Assembly (NCBI GenBank): GCA_022749755.1
Contig: CM040445.1
Coordinates: forward strand, 12,793,182-12,857,181
Length of the DNA: 64,000 bases
Source of the DNA: Azadirachta indica
Taxonomy: Eukaryota; Streptophyta; Magnoliopsida; Sapindales; Meliaceae
Reading direction: 5' to 3'
In this document: positions 36,049 to 47,496 of the stretch, piece after piece
Layout of the letters: every line of letters starts with the position of its first letter
Numbering within the stretch: the stretch's first letter is position 1
Notes under the pieces: generated by a model
What the model was told of the DNA's origin: nothing
Databases searched by the model: none
The model's input: only the letters and a program-made list of their open reading frames with translations
Made by a program: the position numbers and the translations under genes

Positions 36049-37490
36049 TTACCTTTTTATGATCACCAGAGGTGTGTTTTCCAATATCATGTTCAAGGTG
36101 AACCCCAAATTTTGAATAGTAATGCTGTTTCATCGTCTGGATCTGGGATGGCGTGCGAGAACAAATTACCTCAGTGGCCGCTTTCAGATTATTTATGCTT
36201 AGCGCATTTTTGGTAACTACTGCATCACGTCCTGCTGGGTCATGCATCCAGAGCATAACTGCCTTCTGATTTGTGGAAGAACAAATATAAGACATTAACA
36301 GACAGTAAATGGAATAGGTAGTATTCCAGAATTTTAGAGGACTTTATTTTATAAGCAATTCTTTTCTTACTTAATTTGTTCAGAAACAGAATTCTTAGTA
36401 AATCACCATAGACAGGGCAAGGATTTCTCCACGGTAAATGAAAATGTGCAATCTCCAGAACACCAAAACAACTGTGAATTGACATATCAAGTGGGTATTA
36501 CAATGGTACCTCTAAGTTGCCACTAAGCTCTGAAGCCAAGCGTTTAAAAAGGTCGTCGGAAAACATCAATCCATATTCTTGTTGGATGAGAGCTCGTTGT
36601 GCCGCATCTCGATGGGCAAGAATTTCGATCACAGCACCAGTATCACATCCCCATCCTGGATTCATATGAAAGACCAAATATTGATGCATCAATTATAGTA
36701 AGTGGTCAAACTTTACACAATTCACTTATTATAGAAAGCTATAGAACTTGTGATGCATTAAATCAAGAGGTCGATTGCAGCCTTTGTGTTTTGAGTTAGC
36801 TGCTAAGACAAAACACATTGCCTAAAGGATTGACGAAGCATTAGCTTTCAGAATTCTGTATGTCTTCCTCTCATTACTTCATTTAACATTACAAGACTTA
36901 CACTGGCAAAATCTTCATTTGAAACGCCTAAACTATGACTCAGTATTCAGGTCCAAATTCACAAATTCAATTTCTCAAATCTAATACTCTTGGCTTCCAC
37001 TTAACTTTGAAAGTAAAGTAGATAAAGTGTTTAGCAATTCGCTGTGCTTTAAAGCAACAGCACCTCAAACACGGTAGGGTTTGACCGAATTTTACTTAAG
37101 ATACCACAGGTCGCTACCAGATGCAACTGGTGTTGCTACCATTTTATGAATTCTGAGATAAACCATCTCAACCAAAAGGGATTATCAATTTCAACGAGCT
37201 ACAGCCAAATATGCCTTAAAATCGAAAAATTCCATCCCAACAAGAAACAATGAGCAAAATTACACTTGATATTACAAGTTTCCCAAAGCATTCAAGAAAT
37301 TAAAAGAAAAGACAATTGAAACTAAGAGCAAAATTTCTCTTCCAAGGGCTGGATATGAAGCAATTAACAACAAACTCAGCGAAGATTTGTAGAGAAAGAC
37401 AGAGAAAACAATACCCTTAAAAGCACGGTGAAGTTTGATAGCATCATCTCTTGGAGAAACAGGAACTGGTGGAACGATTAAAGTTGACAT
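34549..37490 (-). CDS. Annexin D5-like calcium-dependent membrane-binding protein
   Basis: Six exons on the minus strand, 37490-37415, 36655-36510, 36265-36053, 35522-35307, 35226-35137 and 34752-34549, join in phase to 314 residues, the standard plant annexin length. Four annexin repeats are visible. Repeat 1 has [16 protein letters not shown], a degenerate GxGT calcium loop. Repeat 2 contains [15 protein letters not shown]. Repeat 3 carries [17 protein letters not shown]. Repeat 4 has the intact type II loop [13 protein letters not shown] with its acidic partner in HSDTSGNY. The sequence, including the end [10 protein letters not shown], is closest to Arabidopsis annexin 5, which acts in pollen development and membrane trafficking. 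The protein should be cytosolic and bind acidic phospholipids when calcium rises, mainly through repeat 4. Intron 3 starts almost at once with a long CT tract (GA on the plus strand, 36014-36047). Confidence 0.93.
36014..36047 (-). repeat. (GA)n/(CT)n microsatellite in annexin intron 3
   Basis: About 16 GA units on the plus strand lie six bases downstream (on the gene strand) of the exon 3 donor. The arrangement is like that in KANADI intron 4. Confidence 0.9.
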
Positions 37491-40181
37491 TTTTTTTCTA
37501 TGGGATTTTTCTTTTTTTGAATTTTCAAAAGAAATTGCCTCAATTTCATGACCACAGAAACATCATCAACGGCTTGAATTAGCAGAGGTTACTGCCAATT
37601 ATCTGTCAAGTCTTGCTTTTACGCAAGCCTAGTTGAGCGGTTGGGTTATTTAAATTAATGGAATTCCTCTTTACTCTTTAGTTCCTAATCTTTTACAATA
37701 TTATATTTTTATGCAACGAATTTTATACCGTGTCACAAATATTTTCAGACTTTTCATTTTAGTCCCTGAAAGCAAATTACGTTAATTACATTTAACGGAA
37801 ATAGAGGTTACAACTTACAACGTCGGTAATAAAGTAATTTTCAAAAAACTTACTAAATAACGTATTTGTTTTATTTATTATAAAAATATTGGTTTACATC
37901 CTATAATATAATAAGTGTATTTTTTAATACTAAAAATTATTTTTAAATTTTTTTATGTAATTCGGTTGATATTGAAGAAAAACTTTTATAATTAAAAAAA
38001 TTATTTTTTTAATTAGAAAAAGTTCAAATTTTGGATTTTTATCAATAAAATTTTTTATAAAATTATTTAAAATATTTTCATTTTTAAAACTTTTATTTTT
38101 ATTTTTTAAAATAAATTATTAAAAATTTGTCGACAAAGTATTTATTTAATTTTTCTAAAAGTTATTTGTAATAATCAAATAATTAATAAATTTTTGTTAA
38201 AAACTTTACCTACAGAAACTATACTAATAAAATGTCTAATTAAAAAAATTTTATATAAAAAGTTACAATAAATGAATCCTAATTATTTGTCCTTTTAAAC
38301 TATCTACTAAGAATCTAATAGCAAGCACTTATTCTCTTTCTCTTTCGAGTTTCTGTAGTGACATTAGGATAGACTTTTTATAAATAGGTATATATTTGCC
38401 TAAATTAAATGTAATTTTTTACAAGTAGTGCAGAATTCTACCTATGTCAACTTTTATTGAATATTTGACTATAACATTAATAAATTGTATATATAATCTT
38501 GCAATATTAAAAAAAAACCTTTTATTGTTCTATACATCATCTTTGTTGTTTACAAACTCTAAGTTCTACTAAAACACATAGAACTTGTATTGAAAATAAT
38601 TTAATGAAGCGACAATTTCTATACTTTGTTTCACATGCTTATTGATTCTATTGTTTCAAATACAATATTATTAAGAGTAGAAAGATTATTTTTTGTCATA
38701 TGACTTAATATATTTGATGAAAGAATACCGCCGAAATTTTGCCCAAATAACTAAATTACATTACTAAAATGAAACAAAAGATAAAATGTTAAAAACTTTT
38801 GTACGCAGCATCAAAGTAATCGAGTAAAGTTAAAATTTCTCCAAATTAGCTGAGAGTGGGATTATAGTATTATTTTTGGGTGTAAAATGAAAATAATAAA
38901 AATAGTAAGGGGTGAAACAAAAATTACCGTCCCCAAATCATAATAGATAGGACTAGGTTAGTTGGAAAGCTGTTCGAATTTATCTCTTTTTTCATTTTTC
39001 TTCTCTTAATAAAAAAAGTTGGTAGACTTTTGGTCAAATTTTATGTTTTTCGTTTTGTTCTTTTATTGGCAATTAGAATTATCACTTTTAAAAAAAAGAA
39101 TACAGCATTTTCTTTGTTTTGAATTTTTTAAACAAGATGGTAAAACTTTTTGCCAAATTCTCATTATTGATTCTTTTATGCAAAATTTGAATTTTAAATT
39201 TTGCATTATTGATTCTTTTAAAAAGTGAATAGATGACTGAAACTAATAAAATTTAAATTTAAAAATTTAAAAATAAAATTTATTATGCTATCAAAACATT
39301 GGAATAAAACAGCACTTACAAGTTAATAAAATTTATACTCGTTTATCCAATTACAATTACAAATGTTATGTAATATAAAAATACAGTAGTATTCTCAATT
39401 CTACAAGTCACGATGGAATGTATTAATGGAACACTTTCATATTAATTTGAGTGTTTAAAAATATTTAAATTATTACTAATAATTATGATTAGAGGGTTTA
39501 AATATTTCAATTTTACTTATGTTGTATTTAGAATTACTTAATATATGTTTTTTAATTTATAATAATAATATGCAATTTTATGTTTCACGCATGGGCTTTA
39601 TGATTGAAAGAGTTGCATCACATAAATAAATAAGTTGTGAATTATTATTTATACTGGTAGCTGGCTTCTACCAGATCAGAACTTTGATTTTATTGCTTAT
39701 TCTCTGTTACAAATTTCATGATGCATATTGGAGATAGGAATTTATTATAATTATTATTGTAGATTCGTATTTATTTCGTATGGGCATTGAATGCTTACTT
39801 TTATTAATTTAATTTTTAGGTCTATGTGAGAACAAATTCTTTTCAACTTAATTGAAAGAATATTTTTATTATTTAATATTTTCATTAACCATATGGGTGT
39901 GTATACATATATACTTAAAAAATAAGAAAATGGGGGAGAATCGGAAAATCAATCAGTGGTTTATTTTAAAAATAGGATTAATTTTAAAAAAAATAATGAA
40001 AGCTATTGTCATTCTTAGCAACCCATAAAAGGCCCAATAGGCCGCATTGTTCGGCTTTCCTTATGGAAGCCCAGCTACTTCAAGCGCCTTATCGTGATTG
40101 GGCTCCAAGCCCTTGTGATTTGGTTTGTCACTAGAGCCTTATAGACCTTTTTACTAAATTTATTAGGAAATATATATACAA

Positions 40182-40437
40182 GGAATGCCCGCTATTCCCA
40201 TTTTTTTCGTTAATATTCCATTACTCTCTTATATTTTTTTTAATATTTCATCACCTCCTTAATTCTTTTTTTTTTTTATCAATTTTACCCTTCAATTCAA
40301 TTGATTTATAAATAGTAAAATAAAAAATATTAAAAATATTAAAGAATAAAATCGAAATTTAGAGAAGTAATGAGATATTATAAAAAATATAAGAAAGTAA
40401 TGGATTATTAGTTAAAAAAATAGGGAGTAATAGGCAT

Positions 40438-40442
<5 letters not shown>
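40182..40442. mobile_element. Mutator-type MITE, third copy (copy C)
   Basis: This copy belongs to the family seen at 16668-17212. It starts GGAATGCCCGCTATTCCC and ends with GGGAGTAATAGGCATTCTC, an inverted match of the first 20 or so bases. Inside are the same ATTCCATTACTC, TTTAATATTTCATCACC and AATAAAATCGAAATTTAG blocks. It is 261 bp and non-coding. The target duplication is unclear because both flanks are AT repeats. Confidence 0.65.
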
Positions 40443-40468
<26 letters not shown>

Positions 40469-40919
40469 AAATTTAAAATTTGGATTGTATAATAATAATG
40501 TTTGTCTAGCACCACATTTATTAAAACAATAAGTTGTAAATAACCAGTTTAATATTTATATTATATTATTAAAGAAAAATAAAATAATAATAAAAATTTT
40601 TATTATTTTATTTAACAAAATTTAATATTTTCATAACAAGTAACACTACATTTTTCATACAATTTTTATTAATTATATAACGAGATAGACTAATTACTAC
40701 TTAAAATATAATTGCATAATTACTTTATATTGTTATGTTACTTCTGCAACATAAAAAAATAAAAAAATAATTCAAAAACCTTATTGACTCAATAATATTT
40801 TAAATTATTATTTTTATTTGACCAGATAAATTTGTTAATATTACAAAAAAAATTAAACATTTAAATTTTGTCAAGATTTCAAAAAGGTTTATCCATATTT
40901 CGCATATCTATCAAATCCC

Positions 40920-41231
40920 CACGTAAAACTAAATGTCACGTAAAGTTATGACTTGTCATACTTGTCACCAAGCAATCAACGTCACGGAATTCATGCTCAC
41001 GTGAACTTCTTGGCCGTTGCATTTGCTTGCCAAAATTAATCGTTTAGCAAGCGTCAAAACGCAACGTTTATTTAACGATTCCCGAATGACGATGTAACAG
41101 AGCTTTACACGTGTCACGCAGAGAGAGCATTAGGTGCAACGACTGGCAGTAAACAATACACCTGTCCACATTCAACCTTGACTTATTCCACACTCAGTGA
41201 AGGTTCCAAGTCGCCGCATACTCGACACGTG
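40920..41231. promoter_or_regulatory. G-box / ABRE cluster
   Basis: Three perfect CACGTG palindromes lie at 40998-41003, 41108-41113 and 41226-41231. The last two sit in strong ABRE contexts (ACACGTGTC and GACACGTGG). Two CACGTA cores are at 40920-40925 and 40937-40942. bZIP and bHLH factors bind such sites, ABRE-type contexts in ABA responses. The cluster is 1.0-1.3 kb upstream of the hydrolase ATG, in a patch less AT-rich than its flanks. It is 3.4 kb from the annexin start, so the hydrolase is the likelier target. Confidence 0.45.
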
Positions 41232-42263
41232 GAGAGTAATCTGCACGACACCTGTCATTACCAGGGTGGCTAGTTTATTTTATTCTGAAATAAGAGATAT
41301 ACATACATCTGTCGACTCAGCTACCCCTAATTTTAAAATATTTTGAAGAAGGAAGTGGACAAGGACGTTTGTGATTGTTGACATTCTCTTTTTATTTTTT
41401 AATTAAAAAACAAAAAAGGCCAAAAATTAAGGAGAAGAAATAATATTTTAATTTATTTAAAATCATTGCAATAAATAAATTATTCGTTTTGATCATTATG
41501 GGATGTACGTTGTAGAACTAAAGATAGATTCTTTTTCAAAGTAAATAATTCTCATTTTTTAAAATAATTAACATGATTTTTTTTTTTTAAATATTGGATG
41601 GTTTTACAATGCTCGAGAGTACTAAAAAGTAGTTTGTAAAAAGAAAAATAAAATATAATAATCAAATAGCATTTGTCCCCGTTATCATTAGTTACGAAAA
41701 GTCATAGCGGTAGTTTGGTTTTTTTTAATTAAAATATGATTAATATGGACAAAATGATTTACGCAAACACATACGTATTTACATTTTCGTTTTAATTGTT
41801 GTCAGTTGAAAAGTAATTATTATTGCCGGATAATATCAAAATCACTCACGCAATTTCACGAAGAGATTTACGTATTGTACATTTTTCGTTTTATTTTTTA
41901 ATTTTTAACCGTTTGTTCTGGAAGTCCTAAAGTGAGATAATTCTCTGACCTGTAGCGAACATGTATGAAATTCATTTAAGAAGCAAAAGAACAAGTCTGC
42001 GTCCTGTAAATTTGGCAGTCTATCCTTGAGTAGAGCTGTATTTGAGCGCTAAATTTAGCGTAACCTCTATTCTGCTAACCGTCATCAATTCAAATTCTGA
42101 AATTTCCCCCATGCCCCATTCAGTTTCTCATAGTTTGTGATCAATCTTTTCGATAACATTTCTTTGAGAAACTCATAATTAATATTCCCTCTTCAAAGGA
42201 AAGCCGAAAAAATAAAAAAGCATTTGTATATTCAAAAGCATTTGAATTGAATTCAACGAAAGA

Positions 42264-45200
42264 ATGGCTATTGAACAGAACAATCCGTCTTTGATTCTTA
42301 CGTCGGGTGCAAGCGGGCGCGTTAACGCTCTGTTATCTCTCAGAGCGTTGAAATATTTGATAGCTCTTGCCAATGCGTTCATTTTGATATTGCTGGTGCC
42401 GTTCCGGGGTCGGAAACGTACGGTGGTGATTGAAGATAAGCAGGAGAGTGGTAGCGTTAGAAAGACGTCGCCAAAGGTGCGTGTTCCGACGACGATCGTG
42501 CCTTGGAAAAGCAGTACTGGGTTGGCGTTGGGTTTGGAGCAGGAAGTTGTGGCGAGGAGATCGTTGGCGATGATGAGAGTTATGCAAGATCGTGATGAGA
42601 ATACTGTGAGGGAATTTTCCCTTTTTGTTACATCCAGAGGTGATACCATGTTTACTCAATCTTGGACTCCGGCTGCCTCTGGCAACGTTAGGTATATTTC
42701 ATTTGCTTTTCATTTTCATAATTAATCATGAACACGTCTCATAATTTCTTTACCGTTGCATGAATGATGAAATTGGTTGTTGTGTTATTAATTTCTTCTG
42801 TTTTTTCGTGAAATTTTCGGATTTATTTTTGAGATTATGAAGACCACTGTTGTGTTTTGTCATCTTTGTAGGTTTTGATTTTAATATTCTGACCCATCGG
42901 TATCATTATTGTTGGCTATTGTTGCCTACTTGTATGACCAACGTGCAGAGTGATTTATCTAAATGGAATATTATGGTCTGAATTTAGAGCCTCTATGAGG
43001 ATGCTCTTTAGATGGACCGAGCCCCAGAGATTTCACTATTTATTGAAACCAACCGTTTTCTTTCTTGACATATTCTTCCCCTGGTCCTTTTCAATTGTTT
43101 TATTGAATTAGTAGCTAACTCTATTCGGTAGCTGTTGTGAATTTCCTGTATTATTTCCTGTCACTGTCCCGGATGGACCACAATTTATTCGAGTCAGAGG
43201 TCTAAGAAATTCTATCCAGAATTATATTCCATTCTGGATAGAATTTCGTAGACCTCTGACTCGAATAAATTGTGGTCCATCCGGGACAGTGTCAGGAAAT
43301 AAAATGAAAAGATTAAAGTAGATAGCTTAATATTATATTTGAGTTATAGATGGCTGAGATTAAGGTAGCAATATAGTTTCCTGATATAAGATTTGCCAAA
43401 GTTGACAACCTACCAATTATTAATTCTCTACTGGCTGGTACAAAATTCGGCTGGAATTGATGAGAGTACAGCATTAATAACTTAAAATTTTTGGAATGTG
43501 GCTCAATTGCTAAGGATTGTGGGTATGGAAAATCGTTTGAAGAGACTTGGCAGAATGATGAATTTTCTTATTCATATGTACAGCGTAAAACTAAGCAAAT
43601 CGGTGTCCAAAAACCTAACAAAAGCCAAAATTCAAATTGTTGGCATTTGTTGTACATATATTTTGTCAAACGTATTCATCTTGCTGATATTTGAGGAAAT
43701 ATCTTGTGATGTTCATCACACGTTGGCATGAATCATACAAGTGTCTTTAACATGTTTAGCCATTACGAATCTCTGGAATCTTGAACAACTTCTATGTGAT
43801 GTCAACTTAGGCTAATAATTTTTTCCACCATATTTATTCATTAGGGGGGAGAAAAACTTTGTTTTAGTTGTTGAATTGCTCATTATTAAATTCATATTTC
43901 CAGATTAATGCAATTAAACCATTATCTTACTAAAGATTTGATGAATTTATTATACAATGAAAAGAAATAAGCTTGTGTGCAAATAATCTTAGAATTCATA
44001 CTTGTGAGCTTAAAATTGTTCTTATATTTCTTACCAGCATGAGAGGATTGAGACCTCTGATGAAGTAATTTACGATCTGAAAAGTTCTGATGACCAGATT
44101 ATTTAAGAATGGGATAACAAGGACTCTTCTAATGCAATGCACTTCAGCAATATGAAAGTTCATAAGATGATCAAATCTGGGAAGTTTGAAAGCTGTTAAC
44201 TCACAAAAGTCACGTGGTTTAACTGTAACTATGTGCATGCTTGAATTTTTGTGGTCTATAGTTAAGCATCCTAAATAATCTATACAAGTAATATAGCTAA
44301 GTCTTACATTTCATTGAACCACAACTCAACTTCCGATTGTCTGACGAAATCAAACAAAGTTCGTGAATGCATCCTGTGTTATACATTGTTAGTCCTATAG
44401 TAATGCTCACAATCCTGTCATTTCCTCTTCAAGGCAACAAATCAGGACATACACATATTAAGCTGTTTTTGCACATTTTGTTAAGCAAATTAAATATATA
44501 TTTCTTTTAGTTGCAATTTTTTTTTTTTTGCAATTTTGTTATTCCTTTGATTTATTGCTTTTCCTACTCCATACGCAGATCCTTTGTCCCCTCTATTCCA
44601 TTGTGTTTGGTATTTCCTGCTCAAATTCACTATATTAGATCTTCCTGTAAAAATTAAATGCTAATACCATAATTTATCGTTTGCAGGGGACTAGTTGTTT
44701 TATTGCACGGCTTGAATGAGCACAGGTTAGTTATTTGTTTGAATACAGATTTCATATTTATTTGATTCTGCCTGGATAGCTCAATCTTATGTTTAAGATT
44801 TTTTCCATGTTCTGCAACAGTGGTAGGTACAATGATTTCGCCAAGCAGCTAAATGCTAATGGATTCAAGGTTTTTGCAATGGATTGGATTGGTAAGTTTG
44901 AAGTCTGTTGACAGGTTGATTATTTTCACATCAACTGAAGTTATCTATATGCACGTGCTTGAAATTTTACCTAGGAAAAACAATGATCTGTCCCTCATGT
45001 ATATTTTATTCTTAACACACTTTTATTATACAATAAATGTTTGTGTTACAACCATTATTGTCTCATAAAAGGGAACAAACATAAAATTGAAGAAGATATT
45101 TTCTTGTCATCACCTTTAAACTTAACAAGCGCGTGTTGCTATTTCCCAAAGTATGACACTATTAATACCTATCACGGATCTTCATGTTTCAATGGAATTT

Positions 45201-47496
45201 CTCTCTTAATTTTTGTTCACCGTAAGAATATGCTTGATCATATTTTAGTGCCCTGTTTAATGCAGTCTAGTTCAGTTACAAGTGATTCTTTCAAGTATCA
45301 TAAGGAGTGCTTACAAAGTAAACTAGAAGTTTGATGAGTTCAAATTGGCTTTAGTGAACCTGGCAATAAAAAAAATGCTGATGCACTCCTATTACCATTT
45401 CAGAGAGATAAGTTTTCAGTGAGTTGTAGCCGAATGAGCATCATATTTCTACAGCTTCCTAGGATAGTGACTATACTGACATACAGCCCGCACAATGTCT
45501 TACAGTTTCTTAACAAGTATTTTATTGGGTCTGCAACTTAGCATGTATCTTTTCTGCAGCAGGATTGAGGCTATGTTTGAAATTGTAGTTTTGTGGCTTT
45601 GAAACTACAGCTGATGTAGGATAAAATTACCAATGTCAAATATAAGTGAAAGAATGTTTGATACCAACAAAAAATTAGTATTTTCCGAAACATTTTTGTT
45701 GTGCTTTCAAAGCATAGCAAAAAGCACAACAGACCAATCTAAGCCCGAGGCTATGCTTTTCAAATCATACTAATAGTTTTTTTATTTTTTCAATTTATCA
45801 ATTTAATTGGCTTATCAGCTTATCCTTCGAAGAAACTTTTGCATTTATTAATATTTTATGGTCTGGAGACTATGCTCTTCAACAATGCATCTATATTTGG
45901 ATGTTGCAGGGATTGAGTAGTTCAATTGGCATGCCATTGGGGCGAAAAAGTAAAATCTGAAGCTTCTCTTAATAAGTAAGCTTCTTATTTGTGTGTTTGG
46001 GTGTGAACTTTTACTTCTAAAATTGGAAAGGATACATAAGGAGGAGGCTGCATCCTTGGAAGAAAAGTCGAAACGTTTAGGAACTATGTTCTAGTTTTCT
46101 TTGTTCTGTAGAGACAGAAATGGAAGTTACTAATGTGGCCTTTTCTGGTTGATGGGTAACAGAAATTATCCAATGAAAATTTTAGCCAATTTAGTTACTT
46201 TCCTTACCCTGAATTTTCATGGATCCTAAGAGATAAACTAATGGTGAAGTTGTCAATATGTGCCTCTCACATGGTTCTTGAGTGCATGTATGTTAGACTG
46301 ACACTGGTTACAATTAAATCAAATCAGCGTCTTTTTTTGTTTTTTTCCCAAGAGAAGTCTTAAGCGGATATCCTAATGTAGTAGTTCTCAGTGCTTTGTC
46401 ATCCATAGTAGTTGTTCATGGTTTCTAGCTATAATCTAATCTATAAATTTTCTCTCATGCAAGTTCTTTTGTTCCTCTTTTATTAGGACATGGTGGAAGT
46501 GATGGACTGCACGCATACGTCCCTTCTCTTGACTTTGCTGTGAAGGATATGGTAAGTTTAAAGATTCATAAAGAACACACTAATGATAATACGTCTAAAA
46601 TAAACCTCGGATTCAATTGAATATTTTCTCTCTTTAATTTTATACAGAAAGCATATGTTGAAAAGGTTTTATCTGAAAATCCTGGCCTTCCATGTTTTTG
46701 CTTTGGACATTCAACAGGCGCAGCTATTGTCCTTAAGGTAATGTTTCTGTTTCTACAAAACGCTGAATGAGTTCATATTTCCATTCAATTTTTTCAATAC
46801 ATCAAAGCGTAGGACCTGGAATTTTCCTTAACTTTCACTGTTAACAAATTGTAGGCAATGCTTGATCCAAAATTTGAGGCCCGTATAGCAGGTATAGTCC
46901 TAACTTCGCCTGCGGTGGGAGTTCAGCCATCCCATCCCATTTTTGTGGTAAGACTGCTTTTTAATGATAACTTCAGATACTTCGTTCACTTCGTGAAAAA
47001 CTTTTCATCTGGTTGAATGCTGTCCATATGTAAATATGATAATTGAATCAAAGAGTGGCATCATTTGTTCAACCCCATATTATTTTTGTGGTAGGTACTT
47101 GCCCCGATTGTAGCATTTTTGTTGCCAAGATACCAAATCAGTGCAGCAAATAAGAAGGGAATGCCGGTGTCTCGTGACCCAGAGGCACTACTAGCTAAGT
47201 ATTCGGACCCACTAGTGTACACCGGATCCATCAGGGTCAGAACTGGCTACGAGATTCTTCGAATCACAACCTGCTTGCAGCAAAACTTGAGCAGATTGAA
47301 AGTTCCATTTCTAGTTCTCCATGGCAGTGATGATACAGTAACTGATCCTGAAGCTTCTCAAAAACTGTATCAAGAGGCTGCCTCATCTGACAAAACCATG
47401 AAATTGTACCAAGGACTGTTACACGATCTCCTCTTCGAACCAGAACGAGATGATATCTCGAAAGACATAATCGATTGGTTAAATTGTAGAGTATAA
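42264..47496 (+). CDS. Monoacylglycerol-lipase-like alpha/beta hydrolase
   Basis: Seven exons, 42264-42691, 44687-44725, 44821-44891, 46487-46551, 46648-46737, 46855-46947 and 47095-47496, join in phase to about 395 residues. A hydrophobic segment at about 29-47 (LKYLIALANAFILILLVPF) may anchor the protein or belong to a targeting sequence. The hydrolase domain follows: HGLNEHSGRY (oxyanion region, ~150), GHGGSDG, the nucleophile elbow GHSTG with Ser223, the acid in HGSDDTVTDP (~Asp342) and the histidine in LLHDLLFEPE (~His372). This is the serine aminopeptidase S33 / hydrolase_4 family of plant MAGLs, which release fatty acids from monoacylglycerol or lysophospholipid. Caffeoylshikimate esterase is a related alternative, but the long N-terminal extension fits the MAGL group. 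Introns 1 and 3 (2.0 and 1.6 kb) carry a foldback and a MITE. Confidence 0.92.
43151..43302. repeat. Near-perfect 72-bp inverted repeat (foldback) in hydrolase intron 1
   Basis: The left arm 43151-43222 and right arm 43231-43302 are complementary at 70 of 72 positions and are separated by an 8-base loop (TATATTCC). The arm runs from TTATTTCCTG through CACTGTCCCGGATGGACC to CTATCCAGAAT. There is no reading frame. In RNA it would form a long, almost perfectly paired hairpin. A foldback MITE or a young inverted duplication explains the shape best. Confidence 0.95.
45576..45746. mobile_element. 171-bp MITE, possibly hAT type, in hydrolase intron 3
   Basis: The 9-bp sequence GAGGCTATG occurs at 45567-45575 and again at 45747-45755, flanking this segment. 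The inner ends show weak inverted similarity: TTTGAAATTGTAGTTTTGTGG at the left, and the complement of ...CACAACAGACCAATCTAAGCCC at the right. An 8-9 bp duplication and short diverged terminal repeats fit a hAT-type MITE. The family is not named because I could not compare it with a library. Confidence 0.5.

Larger units (their letters stand above)
37491..42263. other. Intergenic region between the annexin and hydrolase genes
   Basis: The two genes diverge from this 4.8-kb gap. No gene is visible. It holds the annexin leader and promoter (37491-37700), AT-rich filler, a MITE at 40182-40442 and a G-box cluster at 40920-41231. An (AT)n run lies at 40446-40468. A short GC-richer patch at 40015-40145 contains AAGGCCCAATAGGCC-like sequence that I cannot assign. 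Confidence 0.5.

Noticed and set aside
42179..42649. A 156-codon minus-strand frame over exon 1 of the hydrolase
   Set aside because: It is antisense to a conserved exon and shows no family features.
43491..43731. Two overlapping short frames in intron 1 of the hydrolase
   Set aside because: They lie in an intron, overlap in different frames and show no domain.
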